Below are positions 57,571-64,000 of a stretch of DNA of 64,000 bases, piece after piece. The number at the start of each line of letters is the position of its first letter. The stretch's first letter is position 1. The notes beneath the pieces were generated by a model. The model did not search any database, was not told where the DNA came from, and was given only the letters and a program-made list of their open reading frames with translations. The position numbers and the translations under genes are program-made. Source of the stretch: a bacterium SCSIO 12844 (GTDB lineage: Bacteria; Pseudomonadota; Gammaproteobacteria; Francisellales; Francisellaceae); NCBI GenBank assembly GCA_024397935.1, contig CP073743.1:3100001-3164000 (forward strand). Direction: 5' to 3'.

Positions 57571-58391
57571 TTGAAAGAAATGATATCGAGATAGTTGAAG
57601 TTGATTTACTACTTCATGCAATTGAAAAAGCCTATGGTTATGATTTTAGGCATTATGCTAAGTCCTCTTTAAAAAGACGACTTAATTTATTTATGGATAA
57701 TTATCAGATTACATCCTATATACATTTAACGGATATCATATTGCATAATAGTGACTTATTTGAGGAGTTGTTAAAACACCTATCGATTACTGTCACTGCC
57801 ATGTTTAGAGATCCATTATTTTACCGCTCATTTAAAGAAAATATACTGCCTGTACTAAAAACATATCCCTTTGTTAAAATATGGAGTGCCGGTTGTGCGA
57901 CAGGCGAAGAAATCTACTCACTTGCTATTTTACTACATGAAGAAGGCTTTTTAGAAAAAACAACGCTTTATGCAACAGACTTTAACAACCAAGCATTAAA
58001 TATTGCCAAAAAAGGTATTTACTCAACCGAACATATGAAAAAATTTATTGATAATTATAATCAATTTGGCGGCAAAAAAAGCTTTTCAAACTACTACACC
58101 GCTAAATATGATGCTATTAAATTACATGATTTTTTAAAAGACTCAATTGCATTTGCTAATCATAATCTTGTCACTGATAGATCCTTTGGTGAAATGAATG
58201 TTATTCTGTGTAGAAATGTAATGATTTATTTTGATAATGATTTAACAAACAAAGTCTTATCTTTATTTAAACATAGCTTATGCCACCGTGGTTTTTTATG
58301 TATAGGAACTAAAGAGACATTACAATTTTCACAAGTAGAAAATGATTTTGATGTCATCGATAAACAAATGAAAATCTATCAAAAGAGGTAA
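57567..58391 (+). CDS. cheR: CheR family protein-glutamate methyltransferase
   Basis: 274 residues, the usual length for CheR. The N-terminal helical domain (LLHAIEKAYGYDFRHYAKSS) and the SAM-binding region with KIWSAGCATGEEIYSLAILL and the acidic TLYATDFNNQALNIAK are clear, as is VILCRNVMIYFDND. The start ATGA overlaps the kinase stop. In standard chemotaxis it methylates receptor glutamates. No receptor is encoded here, so its substrate is probably the upstream kinase's coiled coil (inference). Confidence 0.95.
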   Translation: MIERNDIEIVEVDLLLHAIEKAYGYDFRHYAKSSLKRRLNLFMDNYQITSYIHLTDIILHNSDLFEELLKHLSITVTAMFRDPLFYRSFKENILPVLKTYPFVKIWSAGCATGEEIYSLAILLHEEGFLEKTTLYATDFNNQALNIAKKGIYSTEHMKKFIDNYNQFGGKKSFSNYYTAKYDAIKLHDFLKDSIAFANHNLVTDRSFGEMNVILCRNVMIYFDNDLTNKVLSLFKHSLCHRGFLCIGTKETLQFSQVENDFDVIDKQMKIYQKR

Positions 58392-58393
58392 AA

Positions 58394-58969
58394 ATGAAAT
58401 ATCAGGCAGTTGTTATTGGTGCTTCTGCAGGTGGCTTAAATGCTTTTAGTGAAGTTTTGACAGAGCTTTCGAAAGACTTTAGTTTACCTATTTTTATTGT
58501 TCAGCATTTAATGGAAAATGATGATAGTTACTTAGCAACGCATCTCAATCAGATTACTCAAGGTAGAACAGTCATTGAAGCCTGTGATAAAGAGATCATT
58601 CAAAAAAATACGATTTATGTTGCACCGCCTGGCTATCATATGTTAATTGAAAATAAAGCTGCCATTGCATTATCTTTAGAGCCACCAGTTAATTATTCAA
58701 GACCATCAATTGATCTATTATTTAGCTCTGCCTGTGATGTTTATAAAAATCAATTAATTGCAATTTTATTAACAGGAGCCAACCAAGACGGCTCAATCGG
58801 ACTTAAATTAATCAATCAAACTGGTGGTATGTGCATTGTTCAAGATCCTAAATCTGCCTCAGCACCAATGATGCCTGAATCTGCTATCATTAAAGTACCT
58901 AGAGCTAAAGTCATGCAATTAGTAGAAATCACACAGTGGTTGAATCAAATGGAGATGAAAAATGGATAG
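58394..58969 (+). CDS. cheB: Receiver-less CheB-type protein-glutamate methylesterase
   Basis: 191 residues that correspond to the catalytic domain only. The triad is Ser11 (VIGASAGGLNAF), His38 (FIVQHLMENDDS) and Asp132 (LTGANQDGSIG). The phosphorylation-controlled receiver of classical CheB is missing, so its activity is not gated in cis. It starts 2 bases after cheR and its end overlaps the next gene by 8 bases (ATGGATAG), which indicates close translational coupling. Confidence 0.94.
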   Translation: MKYQAVVIGASAGGLNAFSEVLTELSKDFSLPIFIVQHLMENDDSYLATHLNQITQGRTVIEACDKEIIQKNTIYVAPPGYHMLIENKAAIALSLEPPVNYSRPSIDLLFSSACDVYKNQLIAILLTGANQDGSIGLKLINQTGGMCIVQDPKSASAPMMPESAIIKVPRAKVMQLVEITQWLNQMEMKNG

Positions 58970-60737
58970 TAAATCTCACTTTAAAAAATCAAATATATTA
59001 ATTGTTGATGACTTAGAAGATAATTTAGTTGCTATGGTTGAGGCATTAGAGGGCATTGATGCCAACTTGATCACAGCTAACTCAGGTGAAAAAGCACTCG
59101 AATTGATGATTGATGAAGAATTTGCCGTTGTGTTAATGGATGTACAAATGCCACGTATGGGTGGTTTTGAAACAGCTGAACTAATGAGAAAAAATAAGCG
59201 CACCAGAGGTATCCCAATTATCTTTGTCACAGCGATATCTAAAGAGCAACAATATGTATTTCAAGGCTATGAAGCAGGTGCAGTCGACTATCTATTTAAA
59301 CCGATTGAAACACATATTTTAAAATCAAAAATCCAGATTTTTCTTAATATCTACCAACAGAAAAACACAGAAATCTTACAAACTGTCAGTGAATTACGTA
59401 TCGTAAAAAGAGAATTAAAAGAGAAAAATCAAGAATTATCAAAGCTTGCTTTAAATGACCCATTAACATCGATTGCCAACCGTAGACAGTTTGAAACAGA
59501 TTTAGAAAAACAAATTGCTTATGCTAAAGATCATACTGATGAGCAATTTGCAGTTATTTTCCTTGATTTAGATGATTTTAAATCGATTAATGATACCTTA
59601 GGTCATCCTATTGGTGATCAATTATTACAACATATTGGCAAATTATTAACTGAAAATACACGAAAGGAAGATTATCAAGGACGTTTAGGTGGTGATGAGT
59701 TTGCCATTATAGTTACTCACCTTAATAAAGCTTCAGATGCGCTAAAAACAGCTAATTTAATTAAATCTGTCATAGATCAAAACATTGAAATTGATGGTCA
59801 CTTAATTTATACCTCATTTAGTATGGGTATTGCCTGTTATCCATCTGCAGGCAATACCTCAAAAGAGTTAATGCATAATGCTGATATTGCTATGTATCAT
59901 GCAAAAGCTTTAGGTAAAAACCAGATTTGTTATTTTACAGATGATTTACAAGATAAATACTTAGCTCAGCTAGAGCTTGAAACGCTAATTAAAGAAGCAG
60001 TTAATCAGTGTGCTTTTGAATTAATTTATCAACCTATTTTTAATTTAGAAACTAAAAATCCTTATGGCATTGAAATATTACTTCAATGTAAACACGCCAA
60101 ACTTCAAAGTATTCAACCGAATGTATTGATGTCTATTGCTGAAAATATTGGCATCTCTGAAACCATTGGTAACTGGTTAATCAATCAAGCACTGCTTAAA
60201 GTTCAATCACTTTATGATCAAGGCTATGATGACTTATTTTTTACAATCAATTTCTCTACAAAACAATTATTACATCCAACCTTTTTTACTAAACTTAATC
60301 AAGCACTTTGTCAGTACTCATTCCCTAAAAAACTTTTAATGCTAGAGTTAAATGAAAGTGCTTTAATTACATTTAAACAAAATGATCACTCGCTTTTATA
60401 CCAATTAAATAAGTTAGGCATTAATATCATCCTTAATAAATTTGGTACTGGTTATTCTTCTTTAATCAAGCTACAAGAAATACCCTTTTTCGCATTAAAA
60501 ATAGATGCCTCATTTATTCAAGGAATTGGTGACAATAACAGTGCTGAAATGATTATTAAAGCCATTATTTCAGTAGCTAAAAATTTAAATATAGAAATTA
60601 TTGCCGAAGGCCTTCAATCGGATCAACAACTAAAGTTCTTAGAAGCAAATCACTGCTTATTTGTTCAAGGAAATTTATTTCAATCACCTTTAAATGCTGA
60701 ACAATTAACGATATTTTTGGAAGCTTATAATGAATAG
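58962..60737 (+). CDS. Response regulator with active GGDEF and degenerate EAL
   Basis: 591 residues: receiver with Asp60 (VVLMDVQMPRM), a short helix, GGDEF (GRLGGDEFAIIV at 243-247), and EAL. The GGDEF keeps the RxxD product-inhibition site (RKED, five residues before GGDEF), so it looks like a regulated diguanylate cyclase. The EAL has lost key residues: EIL at 371 with QC for RW, NKFG for DDFG at 492-495, and EGLQ for EGVE. It is therefore probably inactive as a phosphodiesterase and may bind c-di-GMP or a partner. Its stop overlaps the next gene by 8 bases. Confidence 0.93.
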   Translation: MDSKSHFKKSNILIVDDLEDNLVAMVEALEGIDANLITANSGEKALELMIDEEFAVVLMDVQMPRMGGFETAELMRKNKRTRGIPIIFVTAISKEQQYVFQGYEAGAVDYLFKPIETHILKSKIQIFLNIYQQKNTEILQTVSELRIVKRELKEKNQELSKLALNDPLTSIANRRQFETDLEKQIAYAKDHTDEQFAVIFLDLDDFKSINDTLGHPIGDQLLQHIGKLLTENTRKEDYQGRLGGDEFAIIVTHLNKASDALKTANLIKSVIDQNIEIDGHLIYTSFSMGIACYPSAGNTSKELMHNADIAMYHAKALGKNQICYFTDDLQDKYLAQLELETLIKEAVNQCAFELIYQPIFNLETKNPYGIEILLQCKHAKLQSIQPNVLMSIAENIGISETIGNWLINQALLKVQSLYDQGYDDLFFTINFSTKQLLHPTFFTKLNQALCQYSFPKKLLMLELNESALITFKQNDHSLLYQLNKLGINIILNKFGTGYSSLIKLQEIPFFALKIDASFIQGIGDNNSAEMIIKAIISVAKNLNIEIIAEGLQSDQQLKFLEANHCLFVQGNLFQSPLNAEQLTIFLEAYNE

Positions 60738-62523
60738 TCATAAATTCACAGATTTAATTGAGACACCTAAAATATTAATTGTAGATGACGATGTAAAAAA
60801 TCGATTTGCATTTACTGAGGTACTAGAAGATATCAACTGTGAATTATTTGAAGCAGACTGTGGTGAAATTGCATTAAATTTAATCACTCAGCATCAGTTT
60901 GCATTAATTCTTTTAGATGTACAAATGCCGAAAATGGACGGCTTTGAAGTAGCAAACTTAATTAAAAAACATAAATGTACACAAGATATACCGATTATCT
61001 TTGTTACAGCTTTCAGTAAGGATCAACAATATATCCGTTACGGGCATGAACTAGGTGCTGTCGATTATATTGTTAAACCTATTGATCCCTTTGTACTAAC
61101 CAGCAAAGTATCAGTCTACCTTGATCATTATCGACATAATAAAATTATGGAAAATCAATTATCTAATCTAGATATGATACAAAAAGATTTATCACGCACA
61201 AATACTGAATTAGAAAAAATAGCTAAATATGATGCTTTAACAGGTTTGTATAATCGCCTAGGATTCGATGAATTTATTGAAAAAAGTATCACAAATGCCA
61301 AAAACCAACAACAAGTATTTTGTATGATGTTTATGGATTTAGATAAGTTTAAATCCGTTAATGATCAGTTTGGTCATGATATTGGTGATCAATTACTCGT
61401 ACTTGTCAGTCATAGATTTCAAAAAACGCTCACTTCCACAATACATTTTTTACCTGTGAAAAGTGATTATGCCATTGCACGCTTAGGTGGTGATGAATTT
61501 GCCATTATATTAAATAATATTACAAAGACTCACTACGTTGGTAGAGTTGCTGAATGTTTAATAGATGCTTTTAGACTACCGTTTTTAATCAATCAACATG
61601 AATTAAGTATAGGCTTAAGCATCGGCATTGCTTTTTATCCAGACTCTGGCACAACGGTTGAATCAATTATTAAAAGTGCAGATACAGCAATGTATCGTGC
61701 TAAAAATAATACTAATGATACATTTTATTTTTTCAATCAAGCCATGCAAGATGACTATCAATTTTATAAAACAGTTGAATCTGGTATTCAACAAGCATTG
61801 GATAATAATGAATTTTATTTAGCCTACCAACCAATTTATCTATTAAATACTCAAACAATTGTTGGCGCAGAAATTTTATGTCGCTGGCAACACCCTAAAT
61901 TAGGTGATATCCCACCAGATACCTTTATTCCTATTGCTGAAGAAATCGATTTAATTAAACCCCTAGGGCATTGGATTTTTAAAACTGCTTCACAAGAAAT
62001 AGCAACGATTGATAAAACACTATGTAATAAACTATTTTTTGCAATTAATACGTCAATTAAACAGTTTGATGATCATAGTTACCTTACATTTATTCAAGAG
62101 CAGATCAAATTACATAATCTACCAAGTCATATTTTTGAAATTGAATTAACAGAATCCACACTGACAACTAATTCATTAAACTTTGATAAAACAGTCAATG
62201 AACTTGCTAAACTTGGTGTACGTATTAGTATCGATGATTTTGGCTCTGGTTACTCATCACTTAAACGACTACATAATTTAGCTATTTCAATTTTAAAAAT
62301 TGATCAGTCTTTTATGAAAGAAATACACACAAACCATCAACAAAGAAATATGATAATCACAATCTTAGATTTGGCTAAAAACCTTAATTTAGAGGTGATT
62401 GCTGAAGGAATAGAAACTAAAGAACAATTAGACTTTTTAAAAGAACATCACTGTCAATATGGGCAAGGATTTTATTTTTCAAAACCTCTAATCTTTAAGG
62501 AATTTATTAAATTATTAAAATAA
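60730..62523 (+). CDS. Response regulator with GGDEF and intact EAL
   Basis: 597 residues, a duplicate of the preceding gene. Receiver with Asp63 (LILLDVQMPKM); GGDEF motif ARLGGDEFAIIL at 253-257 but no RxxD site; EAL with Glu381 (GAEILCRWQHP), DDFGSGYSSLKRL at 502, LKID and EGIE. The residues needed for phosphodiesterase action are retained, although EAL reads EIL. The likely role is c-di-GMP breakdown, with cyclase activity unclear. It is the last gene of the hybrid-kinase operon, convergent with prmC 12 bases away. Confidence 0.94.
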   Translation: MNSHKFTDLIETPKILIVDDDVKNRFAFTEVLEDINCELFEADCGEIALNLITQHQFALILLDVQMPKMDGFEVANLIKKHKCTQDIPIIFVTAFSKDQQYIRYGHELGAVDYIVKPIDPFVLTSKVSVYLDHYRHNKIMENQLSNLDMIQKDLSRTNTELEKIAKYDALTGLYNRLGFDEFIEKSITNAKNQQQVFCMMFMDLDKFKSVNDQFGHDIGDQLLVLVSHRFQKTLTSTIHFLPVKSDYAIARLGGDEFAIILNNITKTHYVGRVAECLIDAFRLPFLINQHELSIGLSIGIAFYPDSGTTVESIIKSADTAMYRAKNNTNDTFYFFNQAMQDDYQFYKTVESGIQQALDNNEFYLAYQPIYLLNTQTIVGAEILCRWQHPKLGDIPPDTFIPIAEEIDLIKPLGHWIFKTASQEIATIDKTLCNKLFFAINTSIKQFDDHSYLTFIQEQIKLHNLPSHIFEIELTESTLTTNSLNFDKTVNELAKLGVRISIDDFGSGYSSLKRLHNLAISILKIDQSFMKEIHTNHQQRNMIITILDLAKNLNLEVIAEGIETKEQLDFLKEHHCQYGQGFYFSKPLIFKEFIKLLK

Positions 62524-62534
62524 ACTATTGTTTT

Positions 62535-63380
62535 TTAAGTTATTTTTCCAAAACTTACTCGAGGCAATCCGCCTAAATCAGGATAAGTTTTGACATGACA
62601 AAATTCTTCATCGCATAATTTTTCTCTGATGATTTGATCTTGCAAATAACCATGCTCTAAAAAAATACTCCCTTGTGGCTTTAAATAGTTTTTCGATTGC
62701 TTAATAATTGCAAATAAGTCTTCTAAACCATTGTTTTTTGAGTATAATGCATGATGTGGTTCATATTTTTTTACATTTGCTTCAACTGCTTGATCAGATC
62801 TATCAATATAAGGTGGATTGGCGATAATAATATCAAAGTGCATAGACTGTGTTACTGCACTAAACCAATCAGATGCAAATAAAGATACATTGTCTAATCC
62901 TAAGTGTTGGCAATTTTTTTGCGTAATAGATAATGCTTTAAGGCTTATATCTGTTGCCAAAACTAAAAAATTTTTTCGCTCTTTTGCGATTGCTAAAGCT
63001 AGAGCACCACTACCACAACCTAAGTCAATTAAAGTTTTTGTATCATTTTTATCTGGATAGGTTTCTAAAACAGCTTCAACGAGTATCTCGCTATCACTTC
63101 TTGGAATTAACACAGATGAATCAACATATAATTCAAAATCCCAAAAAGCTTGTTTATTAATTAAATAAGCAATGGGTTCACCTTGTAATGCTCGATTAAT
63201 CAAAATTTCCAGTTGATTATATTCTACTAAAGTTAATTGCGTTTCAGGATAAGCCTTTAAAAACGTACGCTCTTTTTGTAGGACAAAGCTTAATAATACT
63301 TCTATATCTAAATAAGGTGATGTAGATATTTTTTTAAACTGATTAATCCAAGTTGATATAACTTCTTCAATGCTCATCAT
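62535..63380 (-). CDS. prmC: Peptide chain release factor N5-glutamine methyltransferase
   Basis: Methylates the GGQ glutamine of release factors RF1 and RF2; 281 residues. The SAM-binding motif is DLGCGSGALALAIA at 119-132 and the catalytic NPPY motif is ANPPYID at 188-191. The N-terminal five-helix domain is present. It lies 4 bases after the prfA stop, the classical prfA-prmC operon. Confidence 0.97.
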   Translation of the reverse strand: MMSIEEVISTWINQFKKISTSPYLDIEVLLSFVLQKERTFLKAYPETQLTLVEYNQLEILINRALQGEPIAYLINKQAFWDFELYVDSSVLIPRSDSEILVEAVLETYPDKNDTKTLIDLGCGSGALALAIAKERKNFLVLATDISLKALSITQKNCQHLGLDNVSLFASDWFSAVTQSMHFDIIIANPPYIDRSDQAVEANVKKYEPHHALYSKNNGLEDLFAIIKQSKNYLKPQGSIFLEHGYLQDQIIREKLCDEEFCHVKTYPDLGGLPRVSFGKIT

Positions 63381-63384
63381 ATAA

Positions 63385-64000
63385 TTAACTAAACTGTGCT
63401 AATAGATCAGCCTGATGCTCTTGTAGGAGTGGCTGAATAACACAATCTAAATCACCTTGAATAATTTCTTCTAATTTATAAAGTGTTAGATTAATTCTAT
63501 GATCACTGACTCGCCCTTGCGGATAATTATAGGTACGGATACGCTCAGAACGATCACCACTACCAACTAATGATTTTCTAGCTTGTGCTTGCTCTTGACG
63601 TTGTTGATCTTGCTCTTTTTGTAACAATCTTGCTTTTAACACTGACATCGCTTGTGCTTTATTTTTATGTTGCGAGCGTTGATCTTGACATTCAACAACA
63701 AGCCCTGTCGGTAGATGTGTAATACGAATTGCTGAGTCTGTTTTATTGACATGCTGACCACCGGCACCCGATGCTCTAAAGGTATCAATTTTTAAATCAT
63801 TGGTATTAATATCAATGGCATCAATCTCTTGTGCTTCAGGCATAATTGCAACCGTACAAGCTGAGGTATGCACTCGCCCTTGCGACTCAGTAACTGGCAC
63901 ACGTTGCACACGATGAGCACCTGATTCAAATTTTAATTGCGAATAGACTTTTTCACCGGATATCTTAGCAATGACTTCTTTATAACCACCATGTTCACCA
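63385..64000 (-). CDS. prfA: Peptide chain release factor 1 (5' end outside window)
   Basis: Reads UAA and UAG stop codons. About 204 C-terminal residues are visible, in a frame open to the window edge. The tripeptide-peptidyl hydrolysis motif GGQ is in [17 protein letters not shown], and the following [20 protein letters not shown] is the RF1-type block. The first visible residues ([15 protein letters not shown]) are also typical RF1. The N-terminal part, including the PxT recognition region, is outside the window. Confidence 0.97.
   Translation of the reverse strand, partial: GEHGGYKEVIAKISGEKVYSQLKFESGAHRVQRVPVTESQGRVHTSACTVAIMPEAQEIDAIDINTNDLKIDTFRASGAGGQHVNKTDSAIRITHLPTGLVVECQDQRSQHKNKAQAMSVLKARLLQKEQDQQRQEQAQARKSLVGSGDRSERIRTYNYPQGRVSDHRINLTLYKLEEIIQGDLDCVIQPLLQEHQADLLAQFS

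Noticed and set aside
1-64000. CRISPR arrays, IS elements, integrases or prophage
   Set aside because: I looked for regular direct repeats, transposase motifs and tRNA-linked integrase genes on both strands and saw none. The tRNA-Leu has no adjacent integrase or duplicated 3' end.

Overview
The window is a 64 kb chromosomal stretch of an AT-rich gammaproteobacterium-like genome. Housekeeping synteny, an E. coli-like tRNA-Leu and many exported proteins point that way. The overall flavour resembles the Francisella / Fastidiosibacter branch, but that placement is an inference because no rRNA or marker gene is present. I see no transposase, integrase, CRISPR array or phage gene.

Layout. (1) 1-13740, minus strand: a contiguous nuoABCDEFGHIJKLMN operon for complex I. 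nuoN is cut by the left edge, and a good promoter lies just upstream of nuoA. Behind it, same strand, are tRNA-Leu(GAG), secG and tpiA. (2) 15419-17361: a convergent pair of paralogous proteins of unknown function. (3) 17484-24933: glmM, a SHOCT/DUF4870 membrane protein, clpA and clpS, folE, a DUF4156 lipoprotein, a small membrane protein and an alpha/beta hydrolase. (4) 25015-33753: two exported proteins of unknown function, an unlinked carB of the type seen in Bacteroidota and eukaryotic CAD, a small outer-membrane barrel and a 932-residue lipoprotein. (5) 33837-37351: an MHS-family transporter, fumC and a divergent TetR regulator with palindromes between fumC and the regulator. (6) 37872-44680: a small secreted protein with a FadL-type channel, homocysteine methyltransferase with an MFS transporter, a FUSC-like membrane protein and a secreted subtilisin. 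(7) 44812-62523: a signalling region with a PAS protein, a cytosolic histidine kinase and a REC-GGDEF-EAL protein; then an AddA-like helicase-nuclease and a POT peptide transporter; then a tight operon of a three-receiver hybrid kinase, CheR, a receiver-less CheB and two tandemly duplicated REC-GGDEF-EAL proteins. (8) 62535-64000: prmC and the 3' part of prfA.

The most distinctive part is the 53521-62523 operon. It joins chemotaxis-type methylation enzymes to a hybrid kinase and c-di-GMP enzymes without any receptor, CheA or CheW nearby. Its two duplicated output proteins have diverged in complementary ways: one keeps the diguanylate-cyclase inhibitory site but has lost EAL catalytic residues, and the other shows the reverse. 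The second point of interest is the paralogous pair at 15419-17361, one member of which starts with a mitochondrial-presequence-like segment. Functions are assigned from motifs and remembered family features; no database search was run.
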